Assembly: GCF_029784165.1 (NCBI RefSeq)
Contig: NC_073696.1
Span: 104,058,665-104,122,664, forward strand
Direction of reading: 5' to 3'
Source of the DNA: Wyeomyia smithii
Taxonomy: Eukaryota > Arthropoda > Insecta > Diptera > Culicidae
DNA length: 64,000 bases
The notes beneath the pieces are model-generated. The model made no database searches and was not told the DNA's origin. It saw only the letters and a list, made by a program, of their open reading frames with translations. Positions 34,760 to 46,950 of the stretch are shown one piece after another. Positions within the stretch are counted from its first letter, which is position 1; each line of letters begins with the position of its first letter. A program made the position numbers and the translations under genes.

Positions 34760-36115
34760 AGCAATTTGGCGAGATCCATACACACCATATTCATCAATCT
34801 TCATGGAGAAAGAGTTGCGGGGATAATGCGGACAGCTACCAACGAGGCAAATGTTAGACTTTTACAAGGCTAAAGTGGCATCATCGCGAAATACCTGTAG
34901 CAAACGGCAGTCCGACATTGATTCCGGAAAAAATTTTCAGCTCTTGGTCGAACTTTCCACAATTGCTGTGCTGTACGTATATGTACAAGCAATTGAACAC
35001 TCCGATCGTACATTGAAATCCCATTAGGCTGCAGAAAGATCTCCAAATTGGATTGCTATTTCAACAAATTATCTCCTTAATTCTGAAATGTTTGCCTGCT
35101 ACGAAACGGCCAAAGCCACGGCATCAACAGGGCAAGTTGAAGAGTTCCCACTGAGTTCCCCGGGACTGCGCCCCTTCATGCATGGAAAATAAATGTGAAG
35201 AAGGCTGTAACGAGCAGTATAAACAATTGCGTTTTGGTGCTCGTTATTTCCCGGCATAATCAGGTATAGTTTATTTTTGTTTTACTCGGTCGTTCCCCGG
35301 CCGTGGGCTTTCATCTTTCTCGAAAAGCGCACCGAGGAACCACACTCTGGCGACCTGCAAACATTGGTTTTCAATTTTTGTTTCACTTCCCCCATCGACC
35401 GATCGACCGATCGAGGTTTAACAACAGACGCGCAATCATCCATAACTGCAAGCTATGAGATCAGATGAGGTGAGACGGTTATCTTCGATCCTCTAATGAT
35501 GCTCTCTTTTGTATTATTTGTTCGCTTCCCGGTCTAAAATTCAGCGCTGAAGTTGCGCTTCCTACTGTTGTTGGGTGTGTAACACCGGGCGCGTGTGCAG
35601 AAGAGGCTGCGGGGAGGGGCGGAAAGTTTTTAATTCGAGAATATACAACTTTCCGATCACTGTTTATCAGGAAGTCTTCAATTACGATGCGTAGCGTAGC
35701 ATAAACATGCTGTGCAGTTGAGCTCGTTTGGAATAATGCCAGTTGGACTTCACTGCTGTACAGATTTTGATTGATTCAAGTAGTTCGGCTTTTGATAATC
35801 ATAAAATGCTGTTAACTAATTCCAACTTTATTATTATATACATATATGATAAAAAATGATTTTTTGGAGGTGACCTACTTCTGACTTTTTTAGCATAATA
35901 ATATTTGAGGGATGAAAGATAGTCTGCGTCAATTTAACTCCTCGCTTTAGAATTCTGGTATTTGTTATGTATCGATGTGTCACCGTAATGATCACTTATT
36001 ATTAAATTTTTAACAAGAACTTGCATTTTTAATGATTTTAAATTTCTACATCAATTTGACGCCAAACAAAATTATCTTTCCAGGGTCAAAAACCGCGAGA
36101 AATTGTAAATACATT
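34760..36115. other. intronic spacer, nothing recognised
   Basis: No reading frame with recognisable motifs and no clear repeat ends. A CGATCGACCGATCGA-like short repeat lies at 35395-35415. Confidence 0.4.
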
Positions 36116-36162
36116 CAATTAGACCAAAATTTGATGCTTCAATTAGACCAAAATTTGATGCT
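36116..36162 (+). repeat. 24-bp tandem duplication
   Basis: CAATTAGACCAAAATTTGAT plus GCTT occurs twice in a row (36116-36139 and 36140-36162). Confidence 0.9.
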
Positions 36163-36330
36163 AATGCGTTGCAGTATTTATGAAAATAAATGTCAATTTC
36201 GTAAAATCTGTAAATCTGTACTTGTGCATGAAAAATCTGTATATCTGTATATACAGATTCGTTAATAACATTGCTTTGGCCCAAAATCTTTAAAATACAG
36301 ATAAATCTGTATATTTGGCATCCCTGTTAA

Positions 36331-37425
36331 TAATTTTGCCGGTGCTCATCCGCCATACGTGCTACGTGGCCAGCCCACTGTAACCTGCCGTGTTTCACCA
36401 GCTCGACAAGATCAGCATGTTTGTATATTTCGTGCAGCTCGTGATTCGTGCAGCTCGTGAGCCTCCTTCCACGTCCACGATTCATGTCCGTAGAGCGCCA
36501 CCGGGAGGATCAGAGTCGGTAGACTGCGGGATCAAAGCTGGCTACGCAATCCGTATTAAACCCCATTCGCTGCCGCAATCCGTCTCTTCACCTCGCGGCT
36601 CACCACGTTGTCTTATGTCACGAGAGTACCAAGATAAACAAATTCGTCTTCGAAAGTAAAGGCCTCCTCAACTGCTCTGCGGGTAACACCAATTATATCA
36701 ATGTATTTCGCAAAGCCTAGAAGCATGTGGGTCTACGTGATGATGGTGCCGCTCCTCTGCACACTTGCCCTTCGTATTGAACCCTCTTAAGCTATGGTGA
36801 ACAGCAAGATTGAGTGCCCGTCACCATCTAACGTCACAAACGCGTCCGAAAATTCGCCCGCTATCCTGACGCATGATGTGAAACCGTCAAACATCGCACG
36901 TAACAGTATAATTAGTTTTGTTGGAAAACCATGTTCAAGCATTATTTGCTACAGCTCGTTGCGTTTCACTGTGTCCGTTCTCCCCAATTTCTATCCTGTT
37001 CCTCTCGACGACTCTTCTACCTTCCTTACCGTTCAACACCACTTCAAAATGTTGCTTCCAACGCCTGGCTACCTAGGCTCGGTTCTTCTCTTCCGTCACC
37101 TTCCGTCTTGGTTCACCAATCCGTCTATCAACTTTCCGAGTATACTCCACAGCAACTCCTTCCGCTGATAACCTCTGGATGTCCAGACGTATCTTCCTCG
37201 CCGACCTCGATTTAAATACGTTGGGCAACCGGGCGCGAATCTTGCCTACCACGAGGTAGTGATCCGAGTCGATGTTTGTCCCTCGAAGAGACCGCACATC
37301 TATGACGTCTGAAAAAGGCCGGCTATCGATCAGCACGTGGTCGATCTGAGAGCAGGCCTCTCAATTGGGGTGTCTCCAGGTGTGCTTCCGAATGTTCAGA
37401 CGTGCAAAATGGGTACTACACACTG
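36331..37425 (-). pseudogene. RTE-type retrotransposon fragment
   Basis: On the minus strand, from the right: IDHVLIDSRPFSDVIDVRSL and NIDSDHYLVVGKIRARLPNV (end of endonuclease). RT pieces follow: SIRRASVQRSGTIIT, LLGFAKYIDIIGV (degraded FADDID box) and FEDEFVYLGTLVT. The C-terminal VGWPR and HVARMADEHRQ-like words lie near 36340-36380. Stops and frameshifts throughout. It is related to, but distinct from, the copies in the left nested stack. Confidence 0.75.
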
Positions 37426-37879
37426 TAAGCCTAAGTAACTAATCTTGAAGAAACAAAAAAAAATAAGAATTTGTCAAACAAAACAAAATTCAAATGTTTT
37501 CTACAATGTACCTATATTTTTCTCTAAGGAGAAAATTATTGTTTGCAACTATGCTAAAGGTGCTATACCACTCAAACTAACCGTTCTGGCCTTGATTGTT
37601 TTCTTTTTTTTTAAATAACCAGATCAGATAACCAATAACGTGTAGAAGAATAGAAATAGTTCTTTGAGATGAACAATTTAATTTATTTAATTTGTTTGTT
37701 TTGTTGAAAAAAAGTTCAAGTTGTTGAAAAAAAAAAATATTTCTAGTATCTAAACGGTTTGTCGTTCCGGTATAGTATTTTAAGTAAACTAGAAGATAGC
37801 AATTTTGTCTTTAAAAAAATACTGTAGAGAAATAAAAAAAGGTGTGCTCTTCACTTCTCAGTGTTAAAAGTTTCATCTA
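37426..37879. other. AT-rich intronic spacer, nothing recognised
   Basis: Homopolymer-rich sequence between two transposon remnants. No coding frame. Confidence 0.4.
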
Positions 37880-38160
37880 GATACGTGATGTATGAAAGTT
37901 GAGAACCCAACGTGGTCCGCTCCAAAATTCGCAAAAACACATAAATTCGACAAATCTACTGTATGCAAACGTTTCCGAGAACGGCTGACCGTGCCTCGGA
38001 GGAATCAGTAAGCGTCGTAGTAGAATATCCGATAGGCAGCTGAGCTGGAAGCTATTAGGGGCAATCAAGGTAAACCAAGGACTCTCGGATTGGGATATCG
38101 CCAAAAAATATGGTACTGACAGTAGTACAGCCTGGAGGATTCGTCTATGAGGATTAGGGT
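37880..38160 (+). pseudogene. Tc1/mariner transposase remnant, N-terminal DNA-binding region
   Basis: The frame reads KSTVCKRFRERLTVPRR, then ISDRQLSWKLLGAIKVNQGL and SDWDIAKKYGTDSSTAWRIR. These are the paired helix-turn-helix motifs found at the start of Tc1/mariner transposases. A stop at about 38149 and adjoining unrelated sequence end it. No terminal repeats are seen. Confidence 0.65.
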
Positions 38161-39050
38161 GGGGATAAAAGACCGATTTTCCAGAACCAAGTTTTTCTGG
38201 TTTCTTTTGGGGCCCCAAACAACCCTAAACTTACCGGAAGTCGATTGGTTTTGTCTCTGTTTGGCGCATTGCATTTCAAATTTGTGTGGAAGTTTATATG
38301 AGAAAACCTGCTTTTTGCATTTACCTTTCTAGAGAGCTCAATAATGTTCTAATAATGCACTACATTATGTTAATATAGTAACAACTTTGTAGAAGACGCT
38401 GAAGAGCTAGGATGTCCCTAAAGAAAAGATATAGCTGTTCAAAGTTTAGTATGTCGATTTAAAAGCAGAAAATCTTGTTTTCTGCCAACATTACCAATGT
38501 ACCGGCGTCATTAGGATTCCCATCAGAAGTAACCTGTCGTAACGAGTTTCTACACTCAGCTGGATCAAACAAACAAATTTAGTTCTATATTCTAGTCGCA
38601 GGTAGAATCTACAACGTGTTTCAGAGGTTACTTCTGATGGAAATCGGACTGACGCCGGTACACTGGCAGTGTTGGCAGAAAAAATGATTTGAAACATAAA
38701 TTTTGACATAATCGACTTTGAACAGCTCTAGTATTTTATGGCACACCCAAGCTCTTTAGTGCCTTCGGTTAAGTTGTTAGGCATTGAAAAACCTACCAGT
38801 TGAAGTCATGAAACCTATGGTTTGGGCCATTTTGAGCTCTTTAGAATGGAAAATGCAAAAAAGTTGGTTTTTCCATACAAATCTTCATATAAATTTGAAA
38901 TGCAATGCGCCAAGCGGAGACAAAACCAATTTGATGCGAACTGTGTTTCGAATTTTGTTTCTGGTCATTGCGGCCAACGAACAACTATGAAAGGTTTTGT
39001 TTTCGACTCGTTACTGTTCACGAGCTCATAATTGCCTGTTCTGACCTACA
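38161..39050. mobile_element. fold-back (long inverted repeat) element
   Basis: Two long arms pair with each other. TTGGCGCATTGCATTTCAAAT on the left side (about 38260) recurs inverted near 38900. TTTCTGCCAACATTACCAATG (about 38479) pairs with CACTGGCAGTGTTGGCAGAAAA (about 38660). TACCGGCGTCA and CATCAGAAGTAACC also recur inverted. A palindrome of nearly 0.9 kb with no coding capacity fits a fold-back MITE. The exact ends and target duplication were not resolved. Confidence 0.7.
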
Positions 39051-39074
39051 CGCCACATTTATCGATGTCTGATA

Positions 39075-39571
39075 CAGGGTACACCATAATTATTGCAACA
39101 AAACTGCAAAGTCGGGTCTATATTTGTTGGGCCCAGAAAACGAATAACAACCAAACCTGAACCCTCATGTAAGACGGTGCCCCGGCTCACACCAAGAGGA
39201 CCGTTCTGGTGCAAGTCCAACTTTTCCTCTGTCACCACCTAGGATGAGTGGCCTCCAAGCTTGCCAGATCTCAACGTGATGGACTTTTCGATTTGGGAGA
39301 TAAAAACACACAAGTTTGGACGAGTTGAAGAAGTATTTGCTCAATTTGTTGGAAGGAAATTCCTCAAAATGACATTCGCTCTGCCGTCGAGTCTTATCCA
39401 AAGCGTCTCCGAGCTGTCATCAAAGCTAAAGAAGAACACATTGACAGAGTTGCTCTTTTTTCCGATTGTTTTTATTTACTAAATTAATTTTATTTCAAAA
39501 GTTTTCTCTTGCTTGCAAGAACAAGGTTAACGGTCCTCTGTTTCTTGTAGCAATAATAATGGCGCACCCTG
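39075..39571 (+). mobile_element. internally deleted mariner-like element with both ends
   Basis: Terminal repeats CAGGGTACACCATAATTATT and, inverted at the right, CAGGGTGCGCCATTATTATT, are flanked by TA (39073-39074 and 39572-39573). Inside are the second catalytic block (GAPAHTKRT, preceded by a disrupted Gln-Asp) and the third (EWPPSLPDLNVMDFSIWEI). The DNA-binding region and first Asp are missing, so this is a non-autonomous deletion derivative. Confidence 0.82.
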
Positions 39572-39574
39572 TAC

Positions 39575-40621
39575 TGTGAGTACTCTCAGTGTAATAACAT
39601 TTTAAAAATAACTAAATATTGTTAAAAATGCTGCTATTTGATTCCAGTCACAAATATTATTTTGATATTATATCATACGACGCAAATACTGGATGAAAAA
39701 AGATTTAAAAATAATAATAAACAAGATTAAAGATTAGGCATAAAGTACAACAAAAACACTGTAGAAAATAATGTCCATTTATCACACGTTCACTTTACCT
39801 ATAAGCATTTTCAAAATCTAACCGAATGCTTAAACCATTGCGCGCATGGGCTACCAATAATCAGCGCTACTAAGTGATGTAAAAGCTGTCGATAGAAGTA
39901 TGCACAGTTCTCAGTTAGTCAGCGTCAGTTTGAAGTGCCACTTGATGTGCCTTAGCGATCATGCCGCTTGCTTCTCAGTATTCCGACATCTCTTTCGTTG
40001 TTAACGGTCCAATCAAGCTATGAAAAACTAGCCCTGCGTTCAGACTATACACCCCTTAGCAGTGGGCACCTGCTTTAGCTGATGATCCAAGAGCCTATCG
40101 AACGGTTCAAGATCTGTGTAAGGTATTGAGTATTGAGGCTTCCTACACACAATAACAGCATCAGCGCATGGACCAACTTGCTGAACAGAAATCTTGTTTA
40201 ATCATTTTCTCTCTTTTACCATCTCCAAAAAGAGTGCACGGCTATTGACTTTGGTCTGTTATGCTTGTGGCAGAGACGATGCAGAAATCCTGTAGTACCA
40301 CGTGCTCGAATATATGTAGAGGGCTTCAACTACTAGAGCTAGGTTATCTAAACTATTTGTGCCTTGTGCACATACCGCTAGTAAAGCTAAGAAGGGCTCA
40401 AAAACGGTCTGGATGTTTGCCTAATTGTGTAAACATGTTTCCGGTGTTCGACCCTGATGGGTTGAAAGAAAGGCCAGCCTCTGTCGAGTAGACCACACAG
40501 CAGTCCTCTTTCTTTAAATTTGAGTTTTTATTTGAACAGCTACGCCAAAGACTAATGAGGTATTTTCAGCTGATACGTGGACATCGTCCTAAATTTATGA
40601 TTATAATAGGGGTCTTCACAT
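39575..40621. other. intronic spacer, nothing recognised
   Basis: No convincing frame. Cysteine-containing open frames at 40261-40491 lack a recognisable domain. Confidence 0.4.
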
Positions 40622-40720
40622 CGAGCTCGTATACGAATACCCAGCCGTAAACTGTGTATCTTCCATTACTCGTCAATGGAGGTGAGTATTTTTACGGCTG
40701 GGTATTTGTTTACGAGCTCG
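40622..40720. repeat. perfect-stem hairpin
   Basis: The left arm (about 40623-40651) contains GAGCTCGTATACGAATACCC and AGCCGTAAA. The right arm (about 40691-40719) contains TTTACGGCTGGGTATTTG and TACGAGCTC. The arms are about 29 bp with few mismatches around a 40-bp loop. No gene overlaps it. Confidence 0.8.
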
Positions 40721-40739
40721 ACATGAATACCCATAGTTT

Positions 40740-43568
40740 AAATTCTCACTGAAGGAGGGCCATTGCAACTCGATTATTTTCCGCAGGTTTTATACATAAT
40801 TGGTACTGCTAGCTCCGGCGATTACTTCGTAGAGACGATCTATAAACAGTGCGGGGAACTGTTCGGTGCGAATAAATGACGAAGTTGAATGAACGAGAAT
40901 TGCTGAGCCTGGTGGTGGCCACGCATGAAATCTTCTCTCCCGCTCTTTGCCGCCATCCCGGCCGGCCTCAGATTGCGATTCGGAGTCCGTCCTCCCAAAA
41001 GAACAACTTTGTGCCTCTCCTTCAGGCAATAAATTGCTCCCCGATAGGGCTATAAATTTTAATTAATGAAAATAAATGCTGAATAAAATCTACAAAATAA
41101 AGCGATTAAGATTTTGAACGATTTGAACGAGTTACCTCGCCTCGCCGCGCCAAGCGGGTGTCTCTGGTGGAGCCGATCGTGCGATGGTTTTGCCATCGAT
41201 AATCTGACCATCAGAGCTGAATCGGTCGAAGGGGCTGGGCAGATGGCGGTGGGCTGGTGAATAACAGCACTAACAACAACAACAACAATGCCGACAGAAC
41301 AACCAAACGCGTTTGATTTGATTTGAATAAAAACTGATCAATAAATCGAATCATTGCTTTTCCCCTCGTTCTCGTCGCGTTTGCTACTTTCGGAGGCCTG
41401 AATCATTATACGCCAAAGCCAAACCAAGTTCGGTTCAAATTGGATGGCCCCACTTTGTCCATGCTTCTTTAGTTTGGCGTTTGGTCCTTCATACTCTGAT
41501 CTGTTCAATAAAGTCTCTTTCAGTTGGATCATTCGTGCCACAACGGGCAACGTTTGCCAGCTTTCTATGTTCGATTCGTTTATAAAAACAAAAATCGAAT
41601 AGAAAAACGCTCACTCAGCTTCGGTTTTTTCCCTTTGCTATTTTTATCTGATTTGAAGATGCCGCTAAAAAAGTGACCATACCCATGCACTATTTGACCG
41701 GTGTGCTTTCTGATGGCCAAGTCAAAGCGGCTGCTGCAATCAAGCGCCAATTACTTTGTAGCCGCGGAAAAGGCCGAAGAAAAAAGTTTCACTCAGGTAA
41801 ATGAGATTGGAGGTTAAAAAGAAAACGGGAAAAAGTTGCATACACTCGGAGTCCAAGAACCTCGTGATGACGACGAAGAGCGCCAGATCGTTTGCGCTTC
41901 GCCGTGTGGTGCTCCAAGTGCGAGGCATAGTTGTCCGGAGACGCCCTCTGGCGTCGTTAGTAAGGGTCGTTATCTGTTCGATTGAGGGGCAATGGAAGGC
42001 GTATTATTATAGGGTGGTCATTTTCGTGAGACAGCCAAGCTGAGCGCAGAAGAATTGCTCTAAACTGTTTAATTTCTCGAACAAGGCTCCTGCCGATTTT
42101 GCGCCCAATGACCCAATGGACCAACGAAATGATCCGACGGATGGAGGTATTCTGTCTGACGCCTGGAGGTTTTACGTACACTGAACATTATTCACAGTAC
42201 GGAGATTATTACTAATGCGAATTTTCAGTACGCTTTACTTTTTTTAAATTCATGTCGAAAATGCAGATTTAAACTTAATTTGAATGAAACTCCGCTGTTT
42301 CGAGGGTTATAATATTATTTACGGATGTTCAGACTAATTTATTGTTGAGAAAATCATTGTATGGTACAATATCACCCCGGCTTACGGTAGTTGTAATAAT
42401 CAGCAAATAGCTGGACTTATGAACAAAGTTTATTAATGATTTTTTTTAGAATTTTGCATAAAATCTAAATTCAACTGTTTATAAAAAGAGTAATTTAATC
42501 ATACTAAAAAATGTAAAAATTGTAATTGGAAATTGGTTCAGTTTTTTATTGAATATGCAACTAAGTTCTCGCTGTTTTATTAATTAAAAATAAAACTTAA
42601 TTTGGAAAACAGCATGCAATCTCTTGAAAATTAATTGACGGGTAACTCATAACACCGAAGCAAGTTGTTCCTGTGTTTAGCATAGATTGGAACAATCCCT
42701 CCAATTGAGCATCTTTGAAGGTTTTAGGCTCATCCTCACGGAGAAAGTCGTCAACATCGAAATTGTTGTCTGTAATGCGATGGTACTAACCACGGCACGT
42801 TGTTTTACTTATAGCATAATCCCGGAAACTTCTTGCAACACTTGATTCGCTTCAGCCGCGGAAGTTGAAGTTCTCATCAACCAATGTGTCTCCTCATTGC
42901 GCACATTGTGAAATGTATAACGTAAGATTTGTACAATGAATATATTGATAAATATTGGAATTAGGGTGATCAATAAGTTCGAATACAACTTTTCATCGTT
43001 GTATCGGTGTGTACCATGTGCATTAGAGTGGCCATATTTTATATGGCCGTTTTTGAAACTACCGATCTTAAAGAGCGCCGGGCTGAAAAAGTTTCCTTTT
43101 GACCTCTACAATAAGCCACTAAAATTTGAAATTGATCGGAGTTTATTTAATGGACCCACAAAGCGCTCATATTTTAGAATTCGATTTACACGAAAACTGT
43201 ACCGAATTTTTCCTTATTTTAACATATATCTCTCGATAAACGTATTTAAATACACTTGTATTAAAAAGAAAAAAAAAAAAAAAAAACAGTAATATAATCA
43301 TCCTAATTTAAGTTTAAAATAATCTATTACTTTTGGTGTTTGTTTAAAAGTTCGGATTTTGAATGAGGTGGGTATTTTTTTGGTATGAATCAACAACGTG
43401 CAATACAAATTAAAGTTCGTCTTCACTATGTGTTGAAACACGGTTAGAATTTTTCGTAAATTTAACACCTTGTTCTGTGGCGTCGTTTATAGCGAATGAT
43501 TTTTGACAGAAGTTTGCTATTTTTCGATATTTTTCTATTCGGCTGAGTCACAATCAAGAAAATCAATA
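40740..43568. other. intronic spacer
   Basis: No gene is recognised. An A-rich run lies at 43266-43287. A short minus-strand frame near 42600-42770 (acidic, DVDDFLREDEP) is noted but not assignable. Confidence 0.4.
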
Positions 43569-43572
43569 TTAA

Positions 43573-43712
43573 CCCTCTATTGCCCAGTGCCGCCACTAGG
43601 CGGTCTTCAGTCGAACCTCTAAAAAGCTTCAATAAGAACTTAAAAAATGTTTATGAGGCTCAATAGTGATTTTTTCGAAGTCCGTCTAAAAATTAATTTG
43701 GGTACTAAAGGG
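43573..43712. mobile_element. TTAA-flanked MITE (piggyBac-like ends)
   Basis: The termini are CCCTCTATTGCCCA and, inverted, CCCTTTAGTACCCA, flanked by TTAA at 43569-43572 and 43713-43716. TTAA targeting plus CCC(T) ends is the piggyBac signature. 140 bp, non-coding. Confidence 0.75.
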
Positions 43713-44293
43713 TTAAGTTTAAAACAAAAGCATTGGTTTTGTATAAAACGAGATGGAATAAATTACATACTAATAACTGTTCAGAATTTGAATGCTTGCG
43801 ACATCAGCTTTTTAAGGACCATTCGCTTTTCATCACCTGATCATTTTTTGTTTAATTTCAAGCGGGAAATCAAGCCAATACAACTTATTCTGGGTTTAAA
43901 TACCACAAGTGATTTTTCATCTTTTCAGTTACAGCGTCTGAAACGACTATTAATTTCGGCATATGCGAAAGAATCACGTAGAAAATTTATAACTTGATTA
44001 ATACATTGGATAGTATTCGTACATCCGAAAAACACCTGAATATGAAGTTTGACTATAAAAAGGAACATGTCTCGAATGCAATTTATGATCAAAGCAAATA
44101 TTTTTTCAGGCGAAAATGTTTTTTGCCATGAATTTTGCGTGTGATAAGTTAAAAAGGGTCCCTTCACAACCAAAAAATGTGAATGCTAACTCCAAGAGCT
44201 CTTCATAATCGCCGCGAACTTGATTGCAAAAAATTGCTTGATTTGATTGCAATCTTTATCGAACAATTTCGAACGAACTTTGGGATCATTGAA

Positions 44294-44350
44294 GCTGTGA
44301 ATGAGTTGATTGGCTGTGAATGAGTTGATTGGCTGTGAATAAGTTGATTT
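44294..44350 (+). repeat. three 19-bp tandem repeats
   Basis: GCTGTGAATGAGTTGATTG starts at 44294, 44313 and 44332. The third unit has one change (AATAAG). Confidence 0.9.
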
Positions 44351-44410
44351 CGATTGATGCTCTTGTGTTACAGTTGAAGAAAGGTGTTTTTCCGATGCTT
44401 TTGCCCTGTA

Positions 44411-44637
44411 ATAGGGTAATCGCTCCTATATTCATCTCATCACGCCTTTTTTTATCAATTTATCGTCAAATTTTACCATATTTTCAACGTAAAACTTTCA
44501 ACCAGACAGAATCGAAAAGCAAATAGATTTACTTTCAAAAATTGTAGAAATTTGACGGTAAATTGGACAAATGTGAGAAATAAGATAAATATAGGTGCAC
44601 CTAGCTGTTGAGACAAATAATGGAGCGATTATCCTAC
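44411..44637. mobile_element. MITE with inverted repeat ends
   Basis: The left end TAGGGTAATCGCTCCTATATT and the right end (inverted) TAGGATAATCGCTCCATTATT match over about 20 bp. Internal words (TCGTCAAATTTTACC and GACGGTAAATT) also pair. About 227 bp, non-coding. Target duplication not clear. Confidence 0.65.
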
Positions 44638-45189
44638 ATTTTTTATAAAAGTTCATAGATATGAAGAGAACAAAAACTATTGGTTAGTTTTCGAATCTTT
44701 TCCGAAACATTCCAATCCACTAGCATTTTATGAACTTCTTGGGCGATTTTTTTTTGCCGGAGCTTGAATCAATTTGAAGCGCGCCCAAGAACTTTGCTGT
44801 TCCATCGTAACTCAACATCGATCAACATGAGATCTACCGACTATATTTGATAAAATTTACCATCCTAGCGAATTTAGATCACTAGTGCTGAACGAATAAT
44901 AATAATAATACTAAAACTAACATTGAATGTATACAAAAAGTTCTTAATAATTTTGCTTCAATCCGGTTGTGACGGTTCACTTCACGCAGTTGCTGCAATG
45001 AAGTACGATTAAGGATATAATAACTGAATGGCAGCTGTCCCTAATGATATGGTTTTATAATTAAAGAGTATTTCGACGCAAAATATACAACTATTTTAGG
45101 GAACAAAGGCAAAAACTTCAAAAAGAGATAAAAAACAGCCGTTCTCATGAGAATCTATTTTTTAAATATAAGCGCTTTGTGTGTCCATT

Positions 45190-45930
45190 AAATGAACTCG
45201 GATCAACTTCAAATTTTCATGGCTTATTTTTGGAGTAAAAAGGAAACGTTTTCCGCCCGGCGCTCATCGAAATGGCATGATGTTACAAAAATGGTCACTC
45301 TAATGAGCATTCTAAGTATTGATATTAGCATCAGCTTCAGCTTCATATATAGGCTAACCGAAGCGCACGGTGTCGACTTGCTGTCATTTGTTGTTTGTTT
45401 ACCGCGCACGATAAAGGAGTATCGCGACGTCGAAGTAAAGTACTTTCGCGGTACGCAGGTCAGGAGTTCGTGTTTTCTGATGAGAAGCTCTTTGATTTGC
45501 AACAGCCGGAAAATGTCCAAAATGTTCGGTTGTGGGTGCCGACGTCGCCCAGAATTCCCCCGTCCGCCCACTTACGCCCACACGGCGGATATCGCCCAAG
45601 CGTGGTGTCGGGAGAATTTGACTGATTCTCTCGATAAGGTTTTGTGGCCTTCCAGTTCCCCGGACCTTAATCCCTTGATCTTTTATGTATGGTCGTAAAT
45701 GCTGGCTAAGAAGAGCGAACATACAATGAACCTTTTGGACCAGTTTAAGATGCTCATTTCAAAGTTCTGGGACGATATGCTGATGAACCAGGTACGTACC
45801 GTATGCGATATTAAAGGTTGCCTCAATCAAATTCGTCTCAGAAAAGAATATCTTGTACACTCGATTCTTTTATTTTGCACGGGGGATGCGTTCAAGAGAA
45901 TCCGGTGTGTTTTCATTTCATAACACATTT
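45190..45930 (+). pseudogene. Tc1/mariner-like transposase remnant
   Basis: One frame reads QEFVFSDEKLFDLQQPENVQ (first catalytic Asp region). Another reads AQAWCRENLTDS and VLWPSSSPDLNPLIFYVWS (third catalytic block). Frameshifts separate them. Downstream, sequence coding for DQFKMLISKFWDDM and a Q.R...C...GG-like end fits the C-terminus. No ends were identified. Confidence 0.65.
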
Positions 45931-46499
45931 TTGAAGTGTAAAAGAACCTATTGAATTATGATGCTTCGGTAAGTTTTGGCTTCGGGTGAACAATCTGTAT
46001 TAGGGCGCTAAAAAAATCCGTGGTTAATTTTCGTGAGTCTATCAATATAAACGTCTTGTCCCTGACACTGCTTCTTCGGTAGCAACGTTTTGAAAAACAT
46101 TACCATTACTAGTACAAATCATCATGACCATACCAACACCGGTTGATATTTCATAAGTGTAATGATTCTCAACCGCCGAATATGTTGAAACTAGGCTAGA
46201 GCATCGATTGTGTTATGGTCAACACACATTCATTATTCAGGTTTGAAATTTAATCAAATTTTGCACTAATTTCGCACAATATTGATGTGGTTTCGCACCA
46301 TCCCACTTTTGCGCGTTTTTCGCGTTAGTTTTGGTCAACGATACCTGTAAGCACTAGGCCACCGACATGATATTATTATAATATTAGGAGTATTTTTCTG
46401 AGAAAACTATTCTTGCTAAATATTACCGCCCATTCCGCGTCGAAGACTCGACAGAAACGAACGTGCTAAGTAGTCGTTTCATCATGATTCGATCTGCGT

Positions 46500-46950
46500 G
46501 TACAGATAATGGTACGGTCTTTCCGAGTGGTGTGCTGTGTAATCTGTGTTGAAGGCCAACTATTGTGGGGCTGTGTCGCTGCAAAAAGTTTATCTCCACT
46601 CAAGACCAGCTCGCTACTGAGTGGCGGTGTTGCTGCGTGTGGCTGTAATCTGGTGATCGTTCTGTCGAAGACACTAGAGCATCGTTGGGAGTACGCAAAG
46701 AAGAAGAAAGGGATGTGTTTCTAGTCGGAGCTAGTTCGCTAACTTAAGCGTAATGGATGTATATCCCTTACCCCCCGATTCTCCGTTCCCGAACCTGCCC
46801 GACCCTGTCTCCCCTGATCAATCTTCTTTTGTCCCTGTTTCAGTTACACCTCGCCCCAGGCATCCAGACGGAGACGGACAGAGATCGAAATCGTTAAATA
46901 TTTTGCGAATTTCGAGAGACTTCACGTGACGTTACAAGGCCGTGTTCAAG
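46500..46950 (+). pseudogene. second I-clade LINE copy, 5' UTR and ORF1 start
   Basis: The segment aligns with 9483-9950 of the first copy. It ends with the ORF1 start ATGGATGTATATCCC at 46753, a Pro/Ser-rich N-terminus, CGCCCCAGGC and an ATTTCGAGAGACTT-type match. Frameshifts are present. Similarity stops near 46950 and resumes at about 52300. Confidence 0.7.

Noticed and set aside
42600..42770. Minus-strand acidic fragment reading DVDDFLREDEP, recalling pogo/Tigger C-termini
   Set aside because: Too short and without catalytic motifs or ends to support a call.
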